A stretch of 64,000 bases of DNA from JACVRW01 sp963819635 (GTDB lineage Bacteria > Actinomycetota > Thermoleophilia > Solirubrobacterales > Thermoleophilaceae): the NCBI GenBank assembly GCA_963819635.1, contig CAWFWX010000006.1, positions 329,358-393,357 on the forward strand, read 5' to 3'. Shown one piece after another: positions 11,101-20,391 of the stretch. The position numbers and the translations under genes are program-made. The first letter of the stretch is position 1; every line of letters begins with the position of its first letter. Under the pieces are notes generated by a model. The model had not been told where the DNA came from. It ran no database searches and worked only from the letters and a program-made list of their open reading frames with translations.

Positions 11101-11325
11101 CTACGCCCGATCTGCCTCGCGCACGGCCCGCTCCGCCGCCTCGAAGCCGATCTTCGAGTGGGTCTTGTCGCAGAAGGGCTTCGTGGTCGACGCGCCGCAG
11201 CGGCAGAGCACGACGCCGTCGCCCTCGGGCAGCTCGAACTCGTTCCCGTCGGCGTCGATGATCGTGACGGGCCCCGTGACCTTGTACGGGCCGTTGTTGC
11301 GCACCTTGATTACGACCGGCTCCAT
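11101..11325 (-). CDS. CDGSH iron-sulfur domain protein
   Basis: 74 aa from ATG 11325. The core CRCGASTTKPFCDKTHSKIGF contains the 2Fe-2S ligands: CxC, the C of PFCDKTH and the H. It follows an N-terminal beta region (PYKVTGPVTIIDADG) typical of mitoNEET-like bacterial CDGSH proteins. Likely a small electron-transfer or redox-sensing protein. The basic C-terminus ends at stop 11101-11103. Confidence 0.85.
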   Translation of the reverse strand: MEPVVIKVRNNGPYKVTGPVTIIDADGNEFELPEGDGVVLCRCGASTTKPFCDKTHSKIGFEAAERAVREADRA

Positions 11326-11344
11326 CCACCTATTCTCGCTCGCG

Positions 11345-11644
11345 ATGCAACGCATCGCGCACATCGACCATCCGGAGGTGCACGAGATCGTCCCGTCGCA
11401 CCACTGCGTGGTGCGCTTCCGGCAGCGGCGACCGGTGCGCGAGCGGGGCTCCGAGGCGGTCGCGGAGGCGCTGGTCCAGACGCTCGAGCACGCGGACGTG
11501 AGCCGCTGGCCGCCGGGGTGGGCGGTGAGCGACCGGAACACCGATCTGTGGGCCGTGAGCGGCGCGCTGGCGTTCCCGCTCGAGCGCACCGACAGGCACG
11601 GCCGTTATCTGGCGACCACCTGCCTGACCCGCTCGGAGCGCTAG
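11345..11644 (+). CDS. hypothetical protein, 99 aa
   Basis: ATG 11345 gives a 99-residue soluble protein (MQRIAHIDHPEVHEIVPSHH ...). It has a basic RFRQRRPVRER stretch, a WPPGWAV segment and the C-terminal LATTCLTR. No known domain recognised. It is divergent from the CDGSH gene with only 19 bp between the starts, implying overlapping promoters or leaderless transcripts. Codon use matches the neighbours, so it is probably a real gene. Confidence 0.5.
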   Translation: MQRIAHIDHPEVHEIVPSHHCVVRFRQRRPVRERGSEAVAEALVQTLEHADVSRWPPGWAVSDRNTDLWAVSGALAFPLERTDRHGRYLATTCLTRSER

Positions 11645-11677
11645 ACCCAACAACGGGTACGCTGGACCGGTTAGCGC

Positions 11678-12704
11678 ATGGCCATTCGCGGCGGAATCGA
11701 CCTCGGCGGCACCAAGATCCAGGCGGTCATTGTTGGCAACCGCGGGGCGGTGCTTGCCGTCGACCCGTGTGCCGACGCCAACGTCGGGCGGCCCACCGGA
11801 CGTAGCGGCCGCGATGGCCGACGCCGTCCGGGAGGCGGCGAGCCAGGCTGGTGTCACCACGGATGGCCTCGACGGCGTCGGCGTGGGCTCTCCCGGCGCG
11901 GTGGACGACGGCGCGGGGACGGTCGCGAACGCCCGCAACCTGCCGGACTGGGAGAAGGCCTACCCGCTGCGCGACGAGCTTTCGGAAGCGCTCGGCACGA
12001 AGGTCAGACTCGGCAACGACGTCCAGGTCGCAACGGACGCGGAGTTCGCGCTGGGCGCCGGCAAGCCGTACAAATCGATCCTGGGCGTGTTCTGGGGCAC
12101 CGGAGTCGGCGGCGGCATCGTGCTCGACGGCACGCCGTGGCTCGGCCGGTCGGCGGCAGGGGAAATCGGCCACGTGGTCGTGCGCGTGGACGGCCGGCGC
12201 TGTCCGTGCGGCCGGCGCGGTTGCATGGAGGCCTATGCCGGACGCCTCGCGCTCGAGCGCCGGGCGCGCAAGCTCCAGGACGACGGCCGAGAGACGCGGC
12301 TGTTCGAGATCATGGAGGAGCGTGGCCGCGACCGCCTCACAAGCGGTGTCTGGGCGCGAGCGCTGAAGGCGAACGATGACGTCGCAACGAAGCTCATCGA
12401 CGAAGCGGTGACGGCGCTGGCGGCCGGCATTGCGTCCTCGGTGAACCTGCTCGACGTGGAGGCGGTGACAATCGGCGGCGGAATGGGGCTCCGCCTGGGC
12501 GACCCCTACGTGGAGCGCGTCCGCTCCGCCATGCACCAGCACCTGTTCGTGGACGACAATCCCCCGGCCGTGCATCTCGCCGCACTCGGCGACCTCGGCG
12601 GCGCGATCGGCGCCTCGCTCCTGCTGAAGCCCACGCCCAGGAGCAGGCCCGCCACGGCGAGGCGCTCCAGGGCAGCGCGCCCGAAGGCCCAGTCGGACAA
12701 ATAG
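11678..12704 (+). CDS. ROK-family sugar kinase, probable glucokinase (one frameshift)
   Basis: ~340 aa. The phosphate-binding start GGIDLGGTKIQAVIV is in one frame and the remainder in another, joined at ~11757. Downstream motifs are GSPGAVDDGAGTV, RLGNDVQVATDAEF, GVFWGTGVGGGIVLDG, and the ROK zinc/signature stretch AGEIGHVVV with CPCGRRGCMEAY. It is expected to phosphorylate glucose or a related hexose with ATP. mobA-moaD follows 14 bp downstream. The single indel at a conserved site suggests sequence error. Confidence 0.85.
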
Positions 12705-12718
12705 GTACACTCGCTCGC

Positions 12719-13568
12719 GTGAGTGAGGTGGCCGGTGTCGTGCTGGCCGGGGGCCGCTCCACTCGCATGGGCCGGCCCAAGGCGAACCTCGAGTGGCATG
12801 GCTCCACGCTGCTCCATCGAGTCACGGGCATCGTGGGCCGGGCGGTCGACGGACCGGTCGTCGTGGTGCGCGCGCCGGACCAGGAGCTGCCGTCGCTGCC
12901 GCCGGGCGTCCGCGTGGTGGAGGACGCCGCGGAGGGCCGCGGGCCGCTGCAGGGCCTCGCCGCCGGGCTGGCGGCCGTGGCCGGCGACGCGGAGCTCGCC
13001 TACGTCTCGTCGACCGACGTGCCGCTACTGCACCCATCGTTCGTCCGAGCGGTCCTGCGGGCCGCGAGGCGGGAAGATGTGGACGTGGCGCTTCCCCTCG
13101 TCCACGGATTCCGGCACCCGCTCGCGGCGGCGTATCGAACGTCGCTCGTCCCGAGCGGTGGAGGAGCTGATCGCCGAGGACCGGATGCGGCCGGCGTTCC
13201 TGTTCGAGCGGAGCCGCGTCCGCGAGCTGACGGAGGAGGACCTGCTTCGCGACCGCGAGCTCCGGGAGGCGGATCCGGAGCTTCTCTCCGTGCTGAACGT
13301 GAACGAGCCGGACGACTACGAGCGCGCACGGTCGCGCGCCGCGCCGAGCGTGACCGTGCGCCGCTTCGGCACGCTCGCCACGAATCTCGGCCGCGAGCCG
13401 ATCGCGATCCGCGCCGCGACGCTCGAGGCGGCCGCCGCCGCGGCGGGTCTCGTGCTCGACCGTCACGTGGTGGCCGCGCTGAACGGCGACCAGATCACGC
13501 GCCACCCCGAGCTGCCGCTCGCGCGCGGCGACGAGGTGGCCTTCCTCGCAGCGGACGCGGGCGGCTGA
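12719..13568 (+). CDS. MobA-like molybdenum cofactor guanylyltransferase fused to a MoaD/ThiS-like sulfur carrier (one frameshift)
   Basis: N-terminal ~190 aa is MobA-type: VVLAGGRSTRMGRPKANLEW (GTP binding), RVVEDAAEGRGPLQGLAAGL, VSSTDVPLLHPSFV. The frame shifts by one at ~13150 and continues VEELIAEDRMRPAFLFE and VLNVNEPDDYERA, the usual MobA ending. Then comes a ~75-aa beta-grasp segment: VTVRRFGTLATNLG, HVVAALNGDQITRH, ARGDEVAFLAADAGG, ending exactly in Gly-Gly as MoaD does. The fusion implies coupling of pterin sulfuration and nucleotide attachment. It sits at the head of a block with Mo/W enzymes. The GTG start is inferred. Confidence 0.75.
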
Positions 13569-13571
13569 GCG

Positions 13572-15672
13572 ATGCGGGTCCCCGAGACAGCCCGCCTCGT
13601 ACGGATCGAGCTCGAGGGAACGCTCGAGCGCGGCCGAGGGCGCTCTGCTCGTGCGCGGCGACGCGCACCCGTTCGCACTCGCCGGCGACTGGGCCGGTGG
13701 CGGGGCGCTGGTCGGCTCGGAGCCAGTGGTCGTCGCGGGGCCGGACGACGACCCGTTCGAGCTGCTGGACCAGCAGCCGACCATGGGGGTCAGACCCCTT
13801 GAGCGTCCCCGACTCAAGGGGTCAGACCCCTTAGCCGTCGGTGGTGGCTGGTTCGGCTATCTCGGCTACGGCCTCGGCGCTCGGCTCGAGCGGGTGCCGC
13901 CTCCGCCGCCGCGGCGCGTGCCGCTCCCCGACTTCGCGCTCGCGTTCTACGACCACCTGCTGCGGCTCGACCCGCACGGGCGCTGGTGGTTCGAGGCGCT
14001 GTGGAGCGACGAGCGCGACGATGCGCTCACCGACAGGCTCCAGGTCCTCCGCGCGCGCCTCGCGGAGGGCGTTCGCGAGCGGCCGGTCTGGGTCGGCAAC
14101 TTCCAGCCGGCCCCTCCGGGCGGCGCCGGTCACATGACCGCGATCGACGAGTGCCGTGAGCGGATCGCGGCCGGCGAGATCTTCCAGGCCAACCTCTGCC
14201 TCCGGCTCGAGGCGGAGTGGAAGGGCGACCCGCTCGACCTGTTCGCGCGCACCGCCGGGACGCTCGAGCCGCGCCACGCCGGGGTGATCGCGGGCGAGTG
14301 GGGCGCGGTCTGCAGCCTCTCCCCTGAGCTGTTCCTGCGCCGCCTCGGTCGCGAGGTCGTGACCGAGCCGATCAAGGGGACCGCCCCGCGCGTGCTCACC
14401 GAGGGCCGCGAGGGCACCCGCGCCGACGACGCCCGCGCCGCGCTGGCCGCGTCCGAGAAGGACCGCGCCGAGAACGTGATGATCGTCGACCTGATGCGCA
14501 ACGACCTCGGCAGGGTCTGCGAGTACGGCTCGATCGAGGTGGCGGCGCTGAACGAGCCGCGCCCGGCGCCCGGCGTGTGGCACCTGGTCTCCCGCGTGCG
14601 CGGCACGCTGCGGGAGGAGGCCGGCGACTCCGATCTCCTGCGCGCGAGCTTCCCGCCCGGCTCGGTCACCGGCGCGCCCAAGATCCAGGCGATGCGCGTG
14701 ATCGCCGAGCTCGAGGCCGGCGGGCGCGAGGCGTACACGGGGGCGATCGGATACGCGAGCCCGGTCGCGGGGCTGGAGCTGAACGTGGCCATCCGGACGC
14801 TCGAGCTCCGGGGCGAGCGGATCTGGATGGGCGCCGGCGGCGGCATCGTGGCCGACTCGGTCGCCGAGAAGGAGCTCGAGGAGTGCTTCGTCAAGGCACG
14901 CCCCGTGATCGCCTCCGCGGGCGCGCGACTGATCGAGGAGCCGCGCGTGAACCGCATCGCACCCGTGCCGGCGCTCGGAGGCGACGCCGACCGGCCCGAC
15001 GCGGCCCGGGGCGTGTTCGAGACGATCCTGGTGCGCGGCGGGGTCCCGATCGACCTGCGCGCACATCTCGCGCGGCTCGAGCGAAGCGTGAGAACCCTGT
15101 ACGGAGTCGGTCTGCCCGCGGACCTCGATCGGGAGATCCTCGTGACCGCCGCGGGCTCGCCCCTGCAGCGCATCAGGGTGGTGGCCGCCGATGGCGATGT
15201 CGAGCTGGAGGCGGAGCCGCTCGCCGCTGAGCCCTTGGCCGATCCGGTCGAGGTCGCGCCGGCCGTGCTTCCCGGCGGGCTCGGCGCCCACAAGTGGCGC
15301 GACCGGCGCCTGCTCGACGAGCTGGCCGAGCGGGTCGGCGCCGTGCCGCTGATCGTGGACCTGGACGGCGACGTACTCGAGGCGGCATACGCCAACGTGT
15401 TCATCGTGGAGGGCACGCACCTCGTGACGCCGCCGCTCGACGGTCGCCAGCTTCCGGGCACCGTCCGGGCGCGCGTGCTGGCGCTCCATCCCGCCCTGGA
15501 GCAGCGCCTGACGCTCGACCGGATCGCGGCGGCCGACGAGCTGCTGCTCGCCTCCTCGATCCGCGGAATCCACCCCGCGCGACTCGCCGGCGGCGAGGAG
15601 CCGCGCTTCCAGCTGGGCGCCCGCCTGAGGGCGGCGCTGCGCGAGGACAGCCTGGGGGCGATCGCACGATGA
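13572..15672 (+). CDS. pabB: aminodeoxychorismate synthase component I fused to aminodeoxychorismate lyase (one frameshift near the start)
   Basis: ~700 aa. PabB part: VGGGWFGYLGYGLG, then the chorismate-binding core with GEIFQANLCLRLE, EPIKGTAPR, DRAENVMIVDLMRNDLGRVC, FPPGSVTGAPKIQAMRVI, YTGAIGYASP and GGGIVADSVAEKELEEC. The C-terminal ~240 aa is PabC-like PLP class IV: ARGVFETILV, GAHKWRDRRLLD (Lys), EAAYANVFIVEG. Together they turn chorismate into 4-aminobenzoate for folate. An extra C at ~13630 shifts the first ~20 codons. A palindromic element lies in the coding sequence at 13786-13832. The stop overlaps the AOR start. Confidence 0.88.
13786..13832. repeat. paired palindromic element inside pabB
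   Basis: Two copies of GGGGTCAGACCCCTT (13786-13800 and 13818-13832) are separated by 17 bp that include GAG..GACTC. Together they form a composite able to fold as tandem hairpins. It lies in frame within pabB, adding roughly GVRPLERPRLKGSDPL just before the conserved GGGWFGYLGYGLG. The same core recurs at 22828, 41173 and 48767. Confidence 0.85.
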
Positions 15673-17519
15673 CGCGCGCACCCGCGGCTGCCTCGGAGGC
15701 GCTCGGCGCGGCGCCCGGCGGCTACTTCGGCCAGGCGCTCGTCGTCGACGTGGGCAGCGGCGAGGCCGAGCGGCTCGAGCTGCCCGAGCGCGTCCTCCGT
15801 GCCTGCGTCGGCGGGTCCGGGCTCGGCACCTGGCTCATGCACCGGCTCGCCCCGGCGGGCGTCGATCCCCTTGCGCCCGAGGCCCCGCTGGCGTTCGTCT
15901 TCTCGCCGCTCGTCGGCACGCCGCTCACGACGAGCGCGAAGTTCGCCGTCGTGGCGAAGTCGCCGCTGACCGGCCTGCTGAACGACGCGCTCGCGTCCAG
16001 CCACTTCGCCATCGCGGGCAAGCTGACGGGCAACGACGCCATCGTGGTCCGCGGAGCGTGCGCCGAGCCCTCGGTGCTGCTCGTGGACGGCGACGGCGCC
16101 CGGATCGTGCGCGCGACGGGCCTGTGGGGGCTTCCCGCCGCGGAGGCCGAGACGCGGCTGCGCGACCACCTCGGGCCGGCCTGGCGCGTGGCCGCCATCG
16201 GCCCGGCCGGCGAGCGGCTCGTCCGCTACGCCACGGTGTCGCACGACGGCCGCCACGCCGGCCGCGGCGGTCTCGGCGCGATCCTCGGGGCGAAGAACAT
16301 CAAGGCCGTCGCGGTGCGCGGCGCCGGGATCAAGCCGCCGCTCGCGGATCCCGCCGCGGTGCTCGCGGCCGCCAAGGACCTGCGCGGCCGCTCCTTCGGC
16401 CCCGCCACCGCGAAGTACCGCGAGCTCGGCACGCTCGCGAACCTCCTCTCGTTCAACGCGATCAACACGCTCCCCACGCGCAACTTCAGCGCGGCCTCCT
16501 TCGAGGGAGCGCCGAAGCTGGCCGCCGAGGAGCTGCATGAGCTCCGCCTGGTGGCGCGCGAGAGCTGCGCCTCGTGCACGATCGGCTGCGAGCACATCTA
16601 CGCGGCGCCGGGCGGCGGCACGGCCAGGGTCGAGTACGAGAACGTGTTCGCCCTCGGCCCGCTCTGCGGCGTGTCCGATCCGGACGCCGTGCTCTCCGCG
16701 AGCCGCCTCTGCGACGACCTCGGCATCGACACGATCTCCGCCGGCGGCACGCTCGCCTGGGCCATGGAGTGCGCCGAGCGCGGGCTGATCGACGCCCCCT
16801 GGCTCCGCTTCGGCGACGCGGACGCGCTTGCGCGCGCGCTCACCGAGATCGGCACCCGCGAAGGACTCGGCGACCTGCTCGCCGAGGGCTCGCGCCACGC
16901 CGCCGAGACCGTCGGCCAGGGGTCCGAGGCGTTCGCACCGCATGTGAAGGGCCTGGAGCTCCCCGGCTACGAGCCGCGCACGCTCCACGCGATGGCGCTC
17001 GGGCTCGCCGTGAACGCGAGGGGAGCAGACCACAACCGCTCCGGCGCGTACGAGGCGGACCTCTCGGGCGAGCTGGACCGCCTCGCGGGCGGCGACGCCC
17101 ACGTGGCCGCCGCGATCGAGACCGAGGACCGCGCCGCGGTCATGGACTCGCTGATCCTCTGCAAGTTCCTGCGCGGGGTCTTCGACGAGCCGTGGCGGGA
17201 GTGGCCGGAGCTGCTCGCTCCGGTGACGGGTTGGGACGTGGACGAGACCGAGCTCAGGCGCACCGCCCGGCGCATCGTCGTCGCCAAGCGCCTGTTCAAC
17301 CTCCGCGAGGGCTGGACACCGGCCGACGACCGGCTCCCGGAGCGTTTTCTGACCGAGCCTCTCGAGCTCGACTCGGGACGCGAAGCGGTCCTGACGAGCG
17401 AGCGCCTGCAGGGCATGATCGACACCTATTACGACGGCCGCGGACTCGACCGACACGGCGTTCCCAAGCCCGAGACGAGCACCGAGCTCAGCTTGGACCT
17501 ATTTGTGCACGCGGATTAG
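15669..17519 (+). CDS. aldehyde:ferredoxin oxidoreductase family protein (tungsten/molybdenum bis-pterin)
   Basis: 616 aa. The AOR N-terminal domain has LVVDVGSGEAERLELPERV and GGSGLGTWLMHRL; TSAKFAVVAKSPLTGLLND and GRGGLGAILGAKNIKAVAV are pterin-binding signatures. Cysteines for the 4Fe-4S cluster are in ESCASCTIGCEH, with a distal one in DSLILCKF. The pterin-binding DLGIDTISAGG and NARGADHNRSG are also visible. The family oxidises aldehydes to acids with ferredoxin or a partner subunit. The ATG overlaps the pabB stop; fdhA follows after 19 bp. Neighbouring MobA, MoeA and FdhA genes support a Mo/W role. Confidence 0.9.
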   Translation: MTRAPAAASEALGAAPGGYFGQALVVDVGSGEAERLELPERVLRACVGGSGLGTWLMHRLAPAGVDPLAPEAPLAFVFSPLVGTPLTTSAKFAVVAKSPLTGLLNDALASSHFAIAGKLTGNDAIVVRGACAEPSVLLVDGDGARIVRATGLWGLPAAEAETRLRDHLGPAWRVAAIGPAGERLVRYATVSHDGRHAGRGGLGAILGAKNIKAVAVRGAGIKPPLADPAAVLAAAKDLRGRSFGPATAKYRELGTLANLLSFNAINTLPTRNFSAASFEGAPKLAAEELHELRLVARESCASCTIGCEHIYAAPGGGTARVEYENVFALGPLCGVSDPDAVLSASRLCDDLGIDTISAGGTLAWAMECAERGLIDAPWLRFGDADALARALTEIGTREGLGDLLAEGSRHAAETVGQGSEAFAPHVKGLELPGYEPRTLHAMALGLAVNARGADHNRSGAYEADLSGELDRLAGGDAHVAAAIETEDRAAVMDSLILCKFLRGVFDEPWREWPELLAPVTGWDVDETELRRTARRIVVAKRLFNLREGWTPADDRLPERFLTEPLELDSGREAVLTSERLQGMIDTYYDGRGLDRHGVPKPETSTELSLDLFVHAD

Positions 17520-17538
17520 CTGGCGCTAGGCTGACAAC

Positions 17539-20391
17539 GTGGCGATCACCGCTCCTCCGGCCGCCGGCACCGTCACGCTGAGCATCGACGGGCAGGAGCT
17601 CACGGTCCCGAAGGGCACCACGATCTACGACGCCGCGAAGGGCGCCGGGATCGAGATCCCCGTGCTCTGCCACGACGAGCGCTACGACCCGGTCGGCGTG
17701 TGCCGGATGTGCGTGGTCGACGTCGGCGCGCGCGTGTACGCGGCCGCATGCGTCCGCCCGTGCGAGGACGGCATGGAGGTGCAGACCGCGACGCCGGAGG
17801 TCGAGACGCGGCGCGCCACGCTCACGCAGCTCCTGATGGTGGACCAGCCGCCGACCGAGGAGGACCCCAAGGAGACGACGACCGGCGACAACGAGCTGCT
17901 CGTGCTGGCGCGCCGCTACGGGATCGAGCGCGAGGACGGGCTCCCGCTCGGCGGCGGCCGCGGCATCGACATGAGCAACCCGGTCATCGCGGTCAACCAC
18001 GACGCGTGCATCCTCTGCGACCGCTGCGTCCGCGCCTGCGACGACATCCAGGGCAACGACGTGATCGGCCGCTCCGGCAAGGGCTACTCGACGCTGATCG
18101 CGTTCGACCTGAACGACCCCATGGGCGAGTCGTCCTGCGTGACCTGCGGCGAGTGCGTGGCCGCCTGCCCCACCGGCGCGCTCACCAACAAGCCGATCCG
18201 CGACGTCCCTATCAAGCCGCGGAGCGAGCTCGACTCGGTGGAGACGGTCTGCCCCTACTGCGGCGTCGGCTGCGCGCTCACCTACCACGTGGACCGGGAG
18301 CGCAACGCGATCTCGTTCGCGGACGGCCGCGAGCAGCCCGGGTCGAAGCGCCGGCTGTGCGTGAAGGGCCGCTACGGCTGGGACTACGCGAGCTCGCCGC
18401 AGCGGCTGACCACGCCGTTGATCCGGCGCGAGGACTCCTATCCGAAGGGCCCGCTGTCCGGCGACGTGAAGGGCGAGGGCCGCGGGCGCAAGAAGCCTGG
18501 CGGGCTCGTGGACTACGACGAGGTCCTCCCCCACTTCCGCGAGGCGAGCTGGGAGGAGGCGCTCTCGCTCGTCGCGGAGCGCCTGACCTCGATACACGCC
18601 GACGGCGGCTCCGGGGCCATCGCCGGCTTCGGCTCGGCCAAGTGCTCGAACGAGGAGGCCTACCTCTTCCAGAAGCTGATCCGAGCCGGCTTCGGCACGA
18701 ACAACGTGGACCACTGCACCCGCCTGTGCCACGCCTCGAGTGTCGCGGCGCTGTTCGAGGGCGTGGGGTCCGGCGCGGTCTCGACCACCTACGGCGACAT
18801 CATCAACGCCGACGTCGCGATCCTCGCCGGGACGAACACGACGGCGAACCACCCGGTCGCCTCCAGCTTCTTCAAGCAGGCGAAACGGCGCGGCACCAAG
18901 CTGATCGTGGTCGACCCGCGGCGCGAGCGGATCGCCGACCACGCCGACGTCTACTGCCAGCTCAAGCCCGGCACCGACGTGGCCTTCTACAACGGGATCC
19001 TGCACGAGCTGATCGCGAAGGACTGGATCGATCGCGAGTTCATCCAGGAGCGCGTCACGAACTTCGGCGCGCTGGCCAAGGTCGTGAAGGAGTACCCGCC
19101 GGAACGAGCCGCACAGATCTGCGGCGTAGATGCCGACACGCTCCGCGAGGTCGCCCGCCTGTGGGGCACGGCGACTGCCGGCGTCATCTACTGGGGCATG
19201 GGGATCTCGCAGCACACCACCGGGACCGACAACGCCCGCTGCCTGATCGCGATGTGCTCCATCACGGGCAACGTCGGCCGCCAGGGGACCGGGCTGCACC
19301 CGCTGCGCGGCCAGAACAACGTGCAGGGCGCGTCCGACGCCGGCCTGATCCCGATGTTCTATCCCGACTACCAGCTCGTCACGCGCGAGGACGCGCGCGA
19401 GAAGTTCAGCGAGGTCTGGGGCGGGCGCGAGCTCGACCCCGAGCGCGGGCTCACCGTCACGGAGATCATCGCCAGCGCGCTGCACGGCGGCGTGCGCGGC
19501 ATGTACATGATGGGCGAGAACCCGTTCCTCTCGGACCCGAACGTCAACAAGGTCCGGAAGGCGCTGAGCGCGCTCGAGTTCCTGGTCGTGCAGGACATCT
19601 TCCTCACGGAGACCGCGGAGTTCGCCGACGTGGTCCTCCCCGCGTCCTCCTACATGGAGAAGGAGGGCACCTACACGAACACCGACCGCCGCGTCCAGAT
19701 CGGCCGCAAGGTGCTCGAGCCGCCGGGCGAGGCGCGCGAGGACTGGAAGATCATCTGCGACATCTCCGCCCGGATCGGGCTGCCGATGGAGTACGGCTCG
19801 CCGCGCGAGGTATTCGACGAGATGGCGGCGAACATGCCGAACTACGCGGGGCTGTCGTACGACAACCTCGGCGCGAGCGGCAAGCTCTACCCGAACCCCG
19901 ACCCCGAGCACTCAGACGGCACGGTCGTGCTGTTCGACGAACGCTTCGGCACCGACGACGGGAAGGCGCACCTCGTTCCGGCCGAGTGGCTGCCGGCCAA
20001 GGAGCTGCCGAACGACGAGTTCCCGTTCATCCTCAACACCGGCCGCCTGCTGGAGCACTGGCACACCGGGTCGATGACGCGGCGCTCATTCGCGCTCGAC
20101 GCGATCCAGCCGGAGGCGCACGTGTACCTGAACCCCGACGACGCGGCCTCGATGGGAGTCGGCGAGGGCGACTTCGTGCGCGTGACCTCACGCCGCGGTT
20201 TCATCGAGCTGTCCGCGCGTGTCTCGCACCGGGACACGCCCGGCACCTGCTTCATCCCGTTCCACTTCCGCGAGGCCGCCGCGAACGTGCTGACGATCGA
20301 CGAGATCGACCCGGACGGGAAGATCCCCGAGTTCAAGTTCTGCGCGGTCAAGGTGGAGCCCGTCGCCGCGCCCGTCGCGGAGCCCGCGTGA
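17539..20391 (+). CDS. fdhA: NAD-linked formate dehydrogenase, alpha subunit
   Basis: 950 aa. N-terminal 2Fe-2S domain (CHDERYDPVGVCRMCVVDVG with a distal AACVRPC), a NuoG-type His/Cys region, two 4Fe-4S motifs (CILCDRCVRACD and CVTCGECVAACPTGAL), then the Mo/W-bis-MGD domain beginning VCPYCGVGCALTY. The active-site segment NVDHCTRLCHASSV has Cys where selenoenzymes have Sec. C-terminal dinucleotide-binding region: LNTGRLLEHWHTGSMTRRS. It oxidises formate to CO2 and passes electrons to the NuoEF-like partner encoded 4 nt overlapping downstream. Intact. Confidence 0.95.
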   Translation: MAITAPPAAGTVTLSIDGQELTVPKGTTIYDAAKGAGIEIPVLCHDERYDPVGVCRMCVVDVGARVYAAACVRPCEDGMEVQTATPEVETRRATLTQLLMVDQPPTEEDPKETTTGDNELLVLARRYGIEREDGLPLGGGRGIDMSNPVIAVNHDACILCDRCVRACDDIQGNDVIGRSGKGYSTLIAFDLNDPMGESSCVTCGECVAACPTGALTNKPIRDVPIKPRSELDSVETVCPYCGVGCALTYHVDRERNAISFADGREQPGSKRRLCVKGRYGWDYASSPQRLTTPLIRREDSYPKGPLSGDVKGEGRGRKKPGGLVDYDEVLPHFREASWEEALSLVAERLTSIHADGGSGAIAGFGSAKCSNEEAYLFQKLIRAGFGTNNVDHCTRLCHASSVAALFEGVGSGAVSTTYGDIINADVAILAGTNTTANHPVASSFFKQAKRRGTKLIVVDPRRERIADHADVYCQLKPGTDVAFYNGILHELIAKDWIDREFIQERVTNFGALAKVVKEYPPERAAQICGVDADTLREVARLWGTATAGVIYWGMGISQHTTGTDNARCLIAMCSITGNVGRQGTGLHPLRGQNNVQGASDAGLIPMFYPDYQLVTREDAREKFSEVWGGRELDPERGLTVTEIIASALHGGVRGMYMMGENPFLSDPNVNKVRKALSALEFLVVQDIFLTETAEFADVVLPASSYMEKEGTYTNTDRRVQIGRKVLEPPGEAREDWKIICDISARIGLPMEYGSPREVFDEMAANMPNYAGLSYDNLGASGKLYPNPDPEHSDGTVVLFDERFGTDDGKAHLVPAEWLPAKELPNDEFPFILNTGRLLEHWHTGSMTRRSFALDAIQPEAHVYLNPDDAASMGVGEGDFVRVTSRRGFIELSARVSHRDTPGTCFIPFHFREAAANVLTIDEIDPDGKIPEFKFCAVKVEPVAAPVAEPA

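Noticed and set aside
10857..11805. Continuation of the DEDDh/GIY-YIG nuclease frame for ~950 bp past its conserved end
   Set aside because: No nuclease-like sequence there, and the region is covered by two reverse genes and one forward gene with good coding character. It is an open frame caused by high GC and a probable lost stop.
15294..15668. Possible N-terminal extension of the AOR protein
   Set aside because: Arg/Ala/Pro-rich shadow of the PabC domain; family similarity begins just after ATG 15669.
17700..20387. Giant open frame fused upstream of NuoEF
   Set aside because: It lies in the +1 shadow of fdhA with no domain content; GTG 20388 with a 4-nt overlap is the natural start.
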